This document shows positions 1-8,184 of a DNA stretch of 64,000 nt, piece after piece. The notes below the pieces were generated by a model, which saw only the letters and a program-made list of their open reading frames with translations, ran no database searches and was not told the DNA's origin. Made by a program: the position numbers and the translations under genes. This DNA is from Acidobacteriaceae bacterium (GTDB lineage Bacteria > Acidobacteriota > Terriglobia > Terriglobales > Acidobacteriaceae), in the NCBI GenBank assembly GCA_003140075.1, contig PLIO01000145.1, forward strand, positions 1-64,000, written 5' to 3'. Every line of letters starts with the position of its first letter. Position 1 is the stretch's first letter.

Positions 1-444
1 CGCATCTTCAACACCTACGGCCCGCGCCTGCAATTAAACGACGGTCGCGTCGTCTCGAATTTCATGAAGCAGGCTCTGCGCGGCGAACCTCTCACCGTCT
101 ACGGCGACGGCAGCCAGACCCGCAGCTTCTGCTACGTCAGCGACGAAGTCGACGGCTTCCTCCGCCTGGCGAAATCGGATGAACATCTGCCCGTGAACAT
201 CGGCAACCCGAACGAGTTCACCATCCTCGAATGCGCCCAGCACGTGATTAAAGTGACCGGATCAAAAAGCAAAATCGCCTACGAACCCCTCCCGCAAGAC
301 GACCCCAAACAGCGCCAACCCGACATCACCAAAGCCCGCACCCTGCTCGGCTGGGAACCAAAGATCCAGCTGGAAGAAGGCCTGCGCCTCTCACTGGATT
401 ATTTCCGCAAAGCCGTAGCGGAAGAAGCCACTGCATCAAAGTAG
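1..444 (+). CDS. NAD-dependent nucleotide-sugar epimerase/dehydratase, probably UDP-glucuronate decarboxylase (3' part)
   Basis: This is the C-terminal 147 residues of an extended short-chain dehydrogenase; the gene begins before the window. The reading frame is open from base 1 and starts with [10 protein letters not shown], the segment that follows the catalytic YxxxK in UDP-glucuronate decarboxylases and dTDP-glucose dehydratases. It continues with [15 protein letters not shown] and [11 protein letters not shown], both typical substrate-binding stretches of this group, and ends with an LGWEPK motif followed by a final helix. Family members act in the cytosol on UDP- or dTDP-sugars and use bound NAD. 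UDP-xylose synthase is the best guess, because RIFNTYGPR and [12 protein letters not shown] are close to that subgroup, but the catalytic residues lie outside the window. The stop is followed about 20 bases later by a GC-rich hairpin. Confidence 0.85.
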   Translation, partial: RIFNTYGPRLQLNDGRVVSNFMKQALRGEPLTVYGDGSQTRSFCYVSDEVDGFLRLAKSDEHLPVNIGNPNEFTILECAQHVIKVTGSKSKIAYEPLPQDDPKQRQPDITKARTLLGWEPKIQLEEGLRLSLDYFRKAVAEEATASK

Positions 445-463
445 CCAGCGCCGACGTGGAAGA

Positions 464-481
464 GCGGCGCTTCAGCGCCGC
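464..481. repeat. GC-rich hairpin, REP-like or terminator-like
   Basis: GCGGCGC-TTCA-GCGCCGC is a perfect 7-bp stem with a 4-base loop, about 20 bases after the stop of the epimerase gene. There is no T-run after it, so a classic intrinsic terminator is not supported. It could act as a 3' stabiliser or be a copy of a dispersed palindrome. Confidence 0.5.
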
Positions 482-825
482 GTAGCCTTGACCGCCCTCG
501 TTAGTTTGAAATAGGGCAAAACAAGCGCGCCGCTCCAATCGGTACCGCATTGGGCATGATGGCCCGCGATCCATTACGGCGCGCCTGCGAAGCACGTCAT
601 CCACAGCCCCCGTGTGACATCTGACCTTGCGCGCAGCCCCAAGTCGTTCCAAAATTGTCCCAGCAGAGGAAGTACACGCAGCGAGAGAAAGGCGGAGGGA
701 CCGAGCCGACAACTAGGCCCTAACTCCCCTGTTATCTAGATTATGACCCCTAAGTCCTTTGTTTGACGGATTTTGCAGGCAGGGATAACGCTAACTCGAT
801 GATTCTAAATATTATGCAGAAACGT

Positions 826-842
826 GGGGGAGGGGGGGTACC
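826..842. repeat. G-rich tract with GGGGTACCCC palindrome
   Basis: A run of five G, an A, seven G, then TACCCC. The last ten bases form a self-complementary GGGGTACCCC, and the G-runs could form other structures. Function unknown. Confidence 0.4.
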
Positions 843-963
843 CCATAATCAAATAGTAAACTTCCGGCAGCCCACCCTCCAACGCCGACACCCGCGCCCA
901 ACTTTATTTCGAGTGAGAACCCACAGATCGGAGGCCATGAAAGATTAGAGGGATGGAGCAAGA

Positions 964-1017
964 AGCTAAGAGCTAAAAGCCAACAGCTAAAAGCCAAGAG
1001 CCAAAAGCTAAGAGCTA
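964..1017. repeat. Tandem heptamer array AGCYAAN, about eight units
   Basis: Units of 7 bp follow without gaps: AGCTAAG, AGCTAAA, AGCCAAC, AGCTAAA, AGCCAAG, AGCCAAA, AGCTAAG, then a partial AGCTAC. The variable bases are position 4 (C/T) and position 7. The array enters the last codons of the minus-strand PilZ gene, supplying its stop codon (reverse complement AGCTCTTAG). Confidence 0.85.
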
Positions 1018-2180
1018 CTCTCCGTCGCGGCCGCCACGAAATCGATCAACTGCTGCACGCCCTGCCGTTCATCTTTGGTATTCAGATGAAACCATACTCC
1101 CATCCCGTAGCCAGGATGCGAGGACTTCACTTCACCGCTCAAGCGCAACTTCATCTCGTGCGTGCGCACCACAATTTCAACCGTAACTCCCGCCTCGAAA
1201 GCCAGCGGTATTTCGAGATAACATCCGCCGGGACTGAGGTCGCTCAGATGGCAGTAATTCCGCACCGTGCTTCCCTTCTGGTAGACTTCCGCTCCCAGAC
1301 GGCACGCATAACGCGTTTGCCCGCGGCGGTTGCCGGACTTATCCTGCTGCCGAGCCGCTGCCTCTTGATCGCTGCTCTTCGCTTCCGTCGTCACCGCGGG
1401 CGCTACGTCCGGTTTCTGCCCGTGTCCGCTTGCCTCCGCGTCTTCACTCGGGCGAATCGAGTGCTCCACTTGCACCATTTCCGCGGCCAACTCCTGCTTT
1501 GGCGCCTCCGCGATGTTAGCCTTCAGCCACTCCTGCAGAATCCGCCGCGACCCTTTCGGCACATCCACAAACTGAATTCCCGCCCGGCCGTTCCAATCCT
1601 GCCACACCACCTGGCCGGAGAGCCGGACGCTCGAGGTCTGCCCCGGCAACTGAAACTGAAAATACACTTTGCAGGTCGGCGGCACCTTCTTGCCGAAGTT
1701 TACCGCCATGCCGTCTTCCGCCAGATCCACCAGCGTGGCCTTCGCCTGCTCCACTCCGGCATAGTCGATGGTCGCGTGGGTGTGCACCGCGGCGCGCGAC
1801 TTGCGGCGTTTGTCGCGGAACAGAACGCTCTGCGCCGCCCGCAGGCTGCTCAACGCCCGCTCATAGGAGACCGGCTTGTACAACACGAAGTTCACTCCCA
1901 GCGAAAACATCTCGCGGATGCTCTCCTGCCCGGATACCACCGCCACCGCCAGAGTCGAATCGTTCATGCGCGAAGAGCGGCTCTCGCCCAACAATCCAAT
2001 CACATCCGCCTGGGTTTCACAGTCAAGGATAAGCAGATCGAAACGCTGTTGCGCCACCCGTACCGCGGCGCGCACCGCGTCCGGACACAATTCCACCTGA
2101 ATCCCGAGTTCTTCCAGGACGCCCTTCAGCACTTGCACTGAAGCTTCGTCCGCGCAAACGAGCAGCGATGAGAGAGTCAT
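1008..2180 (-). CDS. Response-regulator-like protein with two PilZ domains
   Basis: A 390-residue cytosolic protein. Residues 1-120 resemble a receiver domain: LLILDCE carries a candidate phospho-acceptor Asp and VLYKPVSYE carries the conserved Lys-Pro. Two PilZ-like domains follow, at about 125-225 and 290-375. The second has the clearer c-di-GMP signature, an Arg-rich RRGQTRYACRL lead and then DLSPGGCYLE (D-x-S-x-x-G). The first is weaker (LAEDGMAV in place of D/NxSxxG), so it may not bind the nucleotide. I place the start at 2180 because GGAGG lies five bases upstream of that ATG; the longer open frame to 2492 has no such site and would run into the divergent pilin gene. It is divergent from a minor pilin operon, so c-di-GMP control of pili is plausible but inferred. 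Confidence 0.85.
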   Translation of the reverse strand: MTLSSLLVCADEASVQVLKGVLEELGIQVELCPDAVRAAVRVAQQRFDLLILDCETQADVIGLLGESRSSRMNDSTLAVAVVSGQESIREMFSLGVNFVLYKPVSYERALSSLRAAQSVLFRDKRRKSRAAVHTHATIDYAGVEQAKATLVDLAEDGMAVNFGKKVPPTCKVYFQFQLPGQTSSVRLSGQVVWQDWNGRAGIQFVDVPKGSRRILQEWLKANIAEAPKQELAAEMVQVEHSIRPSEDAEASGHGQKPDVAPAVTTEAKSSDQEAAARQQDKSGNRRGQTRYACRLGAEVYQKGSTVRNYCHLSDLSPGGCYLEIPLAFEAGVTVEIVVRTHEMKLRLSGEVKSSHPGYGMGVWFHLNTKDERQGVQQLIDFVAAATESSS

Positions 2181-2526
2181 ACCTGCCTCCATCCTAGGGT
2201 CACCGCAGTTCGTCCGACAAGTTACCGCAGTCATCTCCGCCGCTCTGGTCTTCGGGTACAGTTCGCTTAACTCCACTCCCTGCAGTGATGTGACCTGAGT
2301 CACCTTCCCCATTACAAAAGACCAATAGTCCTTCGTTGCACTGTGGTGCTTTGACGCTATCACCCCACGTTCATACGATGAAGACTGCCACACCGTATGC
2401 GGCGCCAGTTGGTCACTCCCCAAACGGCAGCAGCTCCCTCTTGTACGGTTGGGCGCTTGAGATTTCAGAGACGAGGTCGGGTTGATTAACACCAGACGAT
2501 ACGTGACTTACACCGGGACCGAACTT
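2181..2526. other. Divergent regulatory region between PilZ protein and pilin operon
   Basis: A 346-base gap between diverging genes, so it should hold promoters for both. I see no confident sigma-70 or sigma-54 element. A short inverted repeat CATACG...CGTATG (2372-2399) and ACCGTA...TACGGT (2392-2449) are present but weak. Confidence 0.4.
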
Positions 2527-3144
2527 ATGGCGTCGCGCAAGTACAGAGGGTTCTCGTTGCTGGAGCTGCTGATAACGATCAGCATTCTCTTGATTATGGC
2601 CGGGGTCACCTTCGTCACTTTGCAGCCTGCGCTCAATCAGAACCACGTAAACTCGGGCTACGATACAACGTTGATGGCCCTGCGCAACACCCGCAATCTG
2701 GCGATCACGCAGAGTAACGAATACTACGTCAATTTCAATCCGGCTGGTTTTCCCGCGGGCACCATTCAAGTCGAGTTTCAAGGTCCCGCAGTCGCAGGGG
2801 TATTGCCACCGCTGCAACAAGTGATCACCTATGCCTTGCCGGCGGATGTGAGCTTCGCTGTCCAGACGGGATTTCCCGCCAATACCCCGGATAGCTTTGG
2901 CACCGGTGTCACTGCTATTGACTTCGAATCCACACCGGGTGTGCCTTTGAATTACGTCGTGTTCTATCCCGACGGATCGGCGCAAGACAGCCTCGGCAAC
3001 TATAGCAATGGCGTCGTCTATCTGACCCGCACTGGCAGCCCCATCTACATTTCGAAGGCCGTCACGCTATGGGGCGCAACCGGGAGAATCCGCGGTTGGT
3101 CGCTGAATAACGTAACCGGCGTTGCCACTTGGGTACAACAATGA
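2527..3144 (+). CDS. Type IV pilus minor pseudopilin, FimT/GspH family
   Basis: A 205-residue prepilin. MASRKYRG is a short basic leader, cut by prepilin peptidase before FSLLELL; Glu at mature position 5 is present, as needed for pilin assembly. The hydrophobic helix ISILLIMAGVTFV follows, then a beta-rich globular part of GspH/FimT type. It would sit in the inner membrane and then in the pilus or pseudopilus, where minor pilins prime assembly. I chose ATG 2527 rather than an upstream TTG at 2482, because the short leader is usual in the family. It is first of four genes in pilin order; the next overlaps it by four bases (ATGA). Confidence 0.88.
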   Translation: MASRKYRGFSLLELLITISILLIMAGVTFVTLQPALNQNHVNSGYDTTLMALRNTRNLAITQSNEYYVNFNPAGFPAGTIQVEFQGPAVAGVLPPLQQVITYALPADVSFAVQTGFPANTPDSFGTGVTAIDFESTPGVPLNYVVFYPDGSAQDSLGNYSNGVVYLTRTGSPIYISKAVTLWGATGRIRGWSLNNVTGVATWVQQ

Positions 3145-3746
3145 CACAAGAAAACGAATCTGTGAGGAAGTATCAAGCGCAACGCGGCTTCACGCTACTC
3201 GAAGTCATGATCGCGACTGTCGTCATGACCATCGGCATTCTGGCATTGATGGCGAGTTTCGCCACCGCCATCGCTGCGACGGCTTCGGCGGAGGAAGATC
3301 TGGTGGCACGCCATAAGGCGCTCGATGCCATGGAAAGTATCTACACAGCGCGCAACAGCCAGCAGCTTCCTTTTGCGTCGATCAACAATATCGCCAACGG
3401 TGGAATTTTCCTCAGCGGGGCGCAGAAACTGCTTTGCGCCGGACCCGATGGCATCGTCGGCACCGCCGATGATGTTCCCTGCACCGCTCCCGATACCGGT
3501 GCAGCTTGCCCGGGAGGAATAGAATGCCTCGTCCTGCCTGGCCCGGACGGTATCCTGGGCACGGCCGACGACGTCACACAAACCCTGAGTAATTTCACGC
3601 GCACCATTGCCTTCAACCAGGTGCTGCTACCCACCGGCGGAGTCAACACCAACCTGATCGCCATCAGCGTCTCTGTCACATACATTAAGCCTGGTTGGCC
3701 TGCCCGAACCTATACGGTGAACGGGCTGATCTCCAGCTACCACTAG
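3141..3746 (+). CDS. pilV: Type IV pilus minor pilin PilV-like
   Basis: A 201-residue prepilin with leader MTQENESVRKYQAQRG cut before FTLLEVMIATVVMTIGILA; Glu5 is present. The start ATG overlaps the stop of the previous gene (ATGA), so translation is probably coupled. The globular domain is unusual in carrying two near-identical acidic repeats, GPDGIVGTADDV and GPDGILGTADDV, about 40 residues apart. Such Asp/Gly-rich loops look like calcium-binding repeats, which is an inference. Assignment to PilV rests on the N-terminal pattern and operon position between FimT/GspH and PilW. Confidence 0.85.
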   Translation: MTQENESVRKYQAQRGFTLLEVMIATVVMTIGILALMASFATAIAATASAEEDLVARHKALDAMESIYTARNSQQLPFASINNIANGGIFLSGAQKLLCAGPDGIVGTADDVPCTAPDTGAACPGGIECLVLPGPDGILGTADDVTQTLSNFTRTIAFNQVLLPTGGVNTNLIAISVSVTYIKPGWPARTYTVNGLISSYH

Positions 3747-3750
3747 ACCG

Positions 3751-4923
3751 ATGAAAATCATGAAGATGCCCATCGCAAAATCGGAAAGCGGTTACAGCCT
3801 TCTGGAACTGATGATCGCCTCTGCCATCGGCGTAATCGTCGTCATGGCCATGACGCAAATGTTCCGCGTGGGAATGAACGCGACCTTTACCGTTACACAA
3901 CGCGCCGAGACCCAGGAGAACATGCGTGCCGCCATCGAATTAATGACGAAGGACATCAGCATGGCAGGCGCGGGCTTGCCTTCGGGCGGCCTGCAGTTGG
4001 CCAGTGGCAGCGGTGCCTCGAAAGTTGCCTGCAACCAATCCGGCACCTGCTACGTCCCCGCCGATACTTACCCGACGGGAAACTACATGTATGGCCTCCT
4101 GCCCGGCTACGGCAATGGCGTCGAGAATGCCAGCGTAATCACCAGCGCTCCCGCGGCAGTGAATGACAGCATCACTTCCATCTATTGCGACTACAATTTT
4201 CCGCTGACCAATTTCACGTTTACCTTTCCCAGCCAAACCCAGGCCACTGTGGCCTTGATAGCTGGCCCCAACTCGGCAATGCCCGAAAACATTCTGGCGC
4301 CCGGCGGTCTTAACGTCGGCGATCTGCTGTTCTTCCAGGTCACCACGCCAGGCGCGGGCACGGCCGGCAGCAACCAGGGGACCAGCGCCGCACAAACCGC
4401 TGCGGTGGTAGCAGAAATAACAGGCCTTCCCAGTAGCACTGAAATTCTCTTTGCTCCCGCCGACGCACTCAATTTCAATCAGACCGGCCCCAATAGTCTG
4501 GCCAACACGATCGCCACCTTAGGATCCGCTCTGGGCGGAGGCAATACGGTCACCGCCTGCCGCCTGAAAGCCGTGACTTACTTTCTGCAAGTTCCGCCCG
4601 CCGGCGGAACCGTTCAAACTCCGCGCCTGATGCGCCAAGTGAACGGCCTCACCGCCGTTCCGGTGGCCGACAACATCATCAACCTGCAATTCAGCTATGA
4701 CGTGATCAGTTCCACGAGCGGCCTTATGAATGCGAATCTGTCCAACCCGATCGCGGCTGGAGATTCCCCCGCGCTGATTCAGAAGGTCAATATTTGGATT
4801 ATGGGCCAAAGTCTGACGCAGGGAGGGACCCGATCCCAGAGCATGTATCTGGCGAGTTCCGTCAGTGCTGGCAATATGAGTTTCTGCAATTCCTACAGCA
4901 GCAACACAACTGTTTGCCAATGA
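3751..4923 (+). CDS. pilW: Type IV pilus minor pilin PilW-like
   Basis: A 390-residue prepilin. The leader MKIMKMPIAKSESG is followed by YSLLELMIASAIGVIVVMA, with Glu5 present. The stretch ENMRAAIELMTKDISMAGAG soon after the helix is characteristic of PilW/GspJ-like minor pilins. The large C-terminal part is rich in Gly, Ala, Thr and Asn and is otherwise unremarkable. It starts four bases after pilV ends, so the two are co-transcribed. Minor pilins of this set form the tip complex that starts type IV pilus assembly in the inner membrane. Confidence 0.87.
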   Translation: MKIMKMPIAKSESGYSLLELMIASAIGVIVVMAMTQMFRVGMNATFTVTQRAETQENMRAAIELMTKDISMAGAGLPSGGLQLASGSGASKVACNQSGTCYVPADTYPTGNYMYGLLPGYGNGVENASVITSAPAAVNDSITSIYCDYNFPLTNFTFTFPSQTQATVALIAGPNSAMPENILAPGGLNVGDLLFFQVTTPGAGTAGSNQGTSAAQTAAVVAEITGLPSSTEILFAPADALNFNQTGPNSLANTIATLGSALGGGNTVTACRLKAVTYFLQVPPAGGTVQTPRLMRQVNGLTAVPVADNIINLQFSYDVISSTSGLMNANLSNPIAAGDSPALIQKVNIWIMGQSLTQGGTRSQSMYLASSVSAGNMSFCNSYSSNTTVCQ

Positions 4924-4971
4924 TCGGCAATCTGTCCGAGGTTTGGGCTTTCGAGGTCGGAGGGGGAAAAC

Positions 4972-7900
4972 ATGGGAAAGAGTAAACGAGATTCGCGAGG
5001 CTTCACGCTCATTGCGGCGCTTCTGCTGACGGTGCTATTGTCGGCCGTGGCCGTTGGCCTGTTGTACATGGTCAGCAATGAGGAGCGCATGGGAGGCAAC
5101 GACCTGGAGAGCAACCTCGCCTACTACGGCGCGGAGTCCGGCATCGAAAACCTGACTGCCCAGCTTTCTCAGCTCTATCAGTCCTCTCAGAACCCAACCG
5201 CAGCGTCCATTACGGCCCTCGCCGCCCCCGCAAATTATCCGACTGCGCTTACCGGCTCGAACATCACGAGCATGAACTATGTGGAGTCCATCACCTGGCC
5301 GTCCACCCAGACCAACGGGACGCCTTGCCCGAATCTTCCCAACCCGTGCGGTTCCTGGGATATCGTCGGCTCCGGCTCGAACCAGGGGATGGTGGCGACC
5401 CTCATCCCGTTCAATCTGCAAGTTACGGCCACCCGCGCTTCTACCGCAGGTGAGGCCACAACCAACACCGCCATCACTGCCACCGGCGCATCCGTCAATC
5501 TCACCCGGACCGTGGAAGTCGCTCTTCTACCCGCTTTCGAGTTCGGAGTATTTTGCGACGGGGATTGCGACTATTTCGCCGGCCCGCCATTCAACTTCGG
5601 GGGCCGCGTTCATACCAATGGCAACCTGTTCCTGGCTGCCAACACCGGTCCTTTAACCTTCACCGACAAAATTACCGCCGTAGGCCAGGTCGTTACGTCC
5701 CAATTGGAGAATGGCACCGCCGCCGGCTCCGGGGCGGGTTCTTACAACGGCGCGGTTTACATACCCAATGCTTCGGGTGGTTGTCCCGCCGCTCCGAACG
5801 CTGGGCCGGGATCGGGCTCGAACTGCGTTGCCCTCAGCGGCGGAAGCTGGTCGGGCGGTTTTCCCCCAATCGCAGGTTCAGCAACTTCAAATTGGACCGG
5901 CATTTCCAAATCAACCTTTAACGGGTTCATTGAGACCGGAGCCACCGGCGCCACCGCGTTGCAGTTGCCCTTCGTGAACAGCTCGAAGGTGGGTGCAATC
6001 GACATCATTCGCAAACCTACACCCGGCGACACCGCGCAGGTGTCCTCCTCGCGGCTGTATAACGAAGCTTCGATCCGCATTTTGTTGGCCGATACCGAGG
6101 GCGACCTCTATCCCGGTGAAACCCGTTCCGACAGCGCGACGCAAGATATTCAGATCGGAACGCCGTTCACAGATCTCGGCAACACGACCGGTTATGTCAC
6201 CACTACGCAGACCGTGCCGGGTGGCGTCCCCGCAGTCGGCAATATGTACTTCGCTACCGCCCTGAAGGGCACCGGCACCAATGATTGGGCGACGCAAGCC
6301 CCTACGGGATGCACGAGCACATTAGCGTCCTGGCCGCTGTTTGGCCAAGTCACGGTCTCGGGCAAACAATGCCAGGGCGTATGGCTGCGTGTGGAATATT
6401 GCCCGACAACCGCTGCCAATTGCGGGACCAACCCCACTTCTTGGGTTGGCGTTACGAAGCAGTGGCTGGGGTACGGTTTTGGACGCACCTACAATCAGCC
6501 TCCGACGCACCCGTACAACAGCTCCACCGGCACGGCTCCGCTGTGCAAGAACTACCCGAACTATCCGGCAGCTCAGTGTCAGAATGGCATCAGTCCGGCC
6601 ATCCTGATTCTGCAGCAACTGCAAGAGCCCGTGGCCACGAGCAGCGCCATGGAGGGCGATACCACTGACTCGAGCGGAACGGCTCACAACTGGCTGCCCC
6701 TTAACTTCTATGACGCACGCGAAGGGGAACCGCGCGATGCCCGGCCCTCAGGAGATCCCGGCGGATCGGGAGGTGCTAATCCGAACTGCAGTCCGGTCGG
6801 CATCATGAACGCCGTGGAACTCGACGTAGGCAACCTGTGGTTGTGGCTGCAGGGATCGACGCCATATTCGGGCGGCAGCGGTAAGCTGGTCAACGCAGCC
6901 ACGTACAACGGCTACATTCTCTACTTCGCTGACCACCGTGGCATGTTGCCAGATCTGTACCCGCTGACCACGTTTAATAACGGCTTCTCGGGAATGTCAG
7001 GCTTGAACGACATCGTCAACTCTGGCTCCGCCGTCGGAGTCCCTGATGGAAAGCTTGAGCCGATGTCGTATTACGGAACGGTCACCTCCATCACCCCCGT
7101 TCCCTATTCGCCGGAAGACACGGCAGTGAAGGGTGCAGGGGTAAATGGGGGAAACGTCGATCGGTGGGGAGAACCGAACCTGGCCGCCGGGTTCGGCATC
7201 ACAAACACGACGAACATGGCCTTGCCTTATTACATTTACGGGTCGGTCACGGCGAATGCGGTGCGATGCGAGTCGTACGGCTCGGCATACGCCGCAAACG
7301 GGACCGCCACGGCAGAGTGGAACATGGTGGCCGCACCGCGACATGTGCTGCGCCTGGTCGATGGCGGTATGGATGGTTCCGGCAACAGTTTCGTTCCGCC
7401 GACAAACGGAAACCCGTCGATCAACGGGGTCGGCTTCACCGTCGCCTCGGAAGAACCCGTGTATGTCTGGGGCAACTACAACACCGGACCCAAAGATCCG
7501 TTCTGGCCGAGCGAAGACACACTTACAACCCCGCACTCGGCGGCATCCATCATGGCCGATGCGGTTACGCTACTGTCAAATCCCCCTGCGGCGAACAACA
7601 CCCAGGGAGGCAGTGCGGCTGCCACGACCGTCGGCTATACCGATTTGCTGACCTTTGAATACCCGGCCTATGTAACCGATCGTCCGGGCGACGACAGCTA
7701 CTACCGGATGGCCATCATCGCGGGAAAGAGCATTCCGTTCCCGAACCCTTCCTGGTCGACCGAAGCGGATTTCGGCACCGACGGCGGCATGCACAACTTC
7801 CTCCGCTATCTGGAAGACCGTGGAGCGAGCAACGCAGTAGTCAACTATGCCGGGTCGATGATCAGCATGTACTACTCGCAGTACGCGACCGGCAACTTCA

Positions 7901-8049
7901 AGTGCTGCACGTCGGTTTATGACGCGCCGGCGAAACGTAACTATTTCTTCGACACGCTGTTCGAGAACCCGAACAATCTGCCTCCCGGAACCCCCAGTTT
8001 CCAGGACGTAGTCAGTTTGGGTTTCCACCAAAACTTCACCCCGCAGTAA
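4972..8049 (+). CDS. pilX: Very long PilX-type minor pilin / pilus tip protein
   Basis: A 1025-residue protein whose N-terminus is a PilX-type prepilin: MGKSKRDSRG then FTLIAALLLTVLLSAVAVGLLYMVSNEERMGGNDLES (helix near residues 11-30). Mature position 5 is Ala, not Glu; in GspK-like and PilX-like tip pilins the loss of Glu5 is usual and marks the subunit that needs no partner ahead of it. Known PilX proteins are near 170-200 residues, so this one carries some 800 extra residues of extracellular domain, including FGGRVHTNGNLFLAA and many Cys pairs (CDGDCDY, KCCTS). No separate PilY1 gene is seen downstream, so this protein may combine PilX with an adhesin-like tip role (inference). A strong terminator follows. 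Confidence 0.82.
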   Translation: MGKSKRDSRGFTLIAALLLTVLLSAVAVGLLYMVSNEERMGGNDLESNLAYYGAESGIENLTAQLSQLYQSSQNPTAASITALAAPANYPTALTGSNITSMNYVESITWPSTQTNGTPCPNLPNPCGSWDIVGSGSNQGMVATLIPFNLQVTATRASTAGEATTNTAITATGASVNLTRTVEVALLPAFEFGVFCDGDCDYFAGPPFNFGGRVHTNGNLFLAANTGPLTFTDKITAVGQVVTSQLENGTAAGSGAGSYNGAVYIPNASGGCPAAPNAGPGSGSNCVALSGGSWSGGFPPIAGSATSNWTGISKSTFNGFIETGATGATALQLPFVNSSKVGAIDIIRKPTPGDTAQVSSSRLYNEASIRILLADTEGDLYPGETRSDSATQDIQIGTPFTDLGNTTGYVTTTQTVPGGVPAVGNMYFATALKGTGTNDWATQAPTGCTSTLASWPLFGQVTVSGKQCQGVWLRVEYCPTTAANCGTNPTSWVGVTKQWLGYGFGRTYNQPPTHPYNSSTGTAPLCKNYPNYPAAQCQNGISPAILILQQLQEPVATSSAMEGDTTDSSGTAHNWLPLNFYDAREGEPRDARPSGDPGGSGGANPNCSPVGIMNAVELDVGNLWLWLQGSTPYSGGSGKLVNAATYNGYILYFADHRGMLPDLYPLTTFNNGFSGMSGLNDIVNSGSAVGVPDGKLEPMSYYGTVTSITPVPYSPEDTAVKGAGVNGGNVDRWGEPNLAAGFGITNTTNMALPYYIYGSVTANAVRCESYGSAYAANGTATAEWNMVAAPRHVLRLVDGGMDGSGNSFVPPTNGNPSINGVGFTVASEEPVYVWGNYNTGPKDPFWPSEDTLTTPHSAASIMADAVTLLSNPPAANNTQGGSAAATTVGYTDLLTFEYPAYVTDRPGDDSYYRMAIIAGKSIPFPNPSWSTEADFGTDGGMHNFLRYLEDRGASNAVVNYAGSMISMYYSQYATGNFKCCTSVYDAPAKRNYFFDTLFENPNNLPPGTPSFQDVVSLGFHQNFTPQ

Positions 8050-8074
8050 GCATCGCGAAGACAGCGGCTCATAC

Positions 8075-8108
8075 AAAGCCCCGATCCTGCTTCAGGACCG
8101 GGGCTTTT
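8075..8108 (+). terminator. Intrinsic terminator of the pilin operon
   Basis: AAAGCCCCG-a-TCCTG, loop CTT, CAGGA-c-CGGGGCTTTT: a long stem with one internal mismatch, ending in a T-run. It lies 25 bases after the pilX stop. Confidence 0.9.
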
Positions 8109-8184
8109 CATTGTTTTGTACTATTCCCTCGGCCACGCTTTTTCGCTTAGAGTCACCAGGCACAGCGTTGTAGTCCAACAACCT

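Larger units (their letters stand above)
445..1007. other. 563-base intergenic region without a convincing gene
   Basis: No reading frame here has a recognisable product or ribosome binding site. The region holds a 7-bp-stem hairpin at 464-481, a G-run with a GGGGTACCCC palindrome near 826-842, and the start of a 7-bp-period repeat array from 964. It lies between genes that point toward each other (1-444 plus, 1008-2180 minus), so it is a terminator-side rather than a promoter-side gap. Confidence 0.6.

Noticed and set aside
964-1017. CRISPR array
   Set aside because: The units are 7 bp and directly adjacent; there are no 20-40 base spacers and no cas genes.
1086-2141. Long plus-strand frame opposite the PilZ gene
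   Set aside because: His/Arg-rich translation without motifs, opposite a gene with clear domains and a good ribosome site; typical of high-GC antisense frames.
2391-2450. CCGTATGCGG...GTACGGTT, resembling group II intron domain V
   Set aside because: The loop length and the AGC/bulge geometry do not fit a 34-base domain V, and no intron-encoded reverse transcriptase is present.
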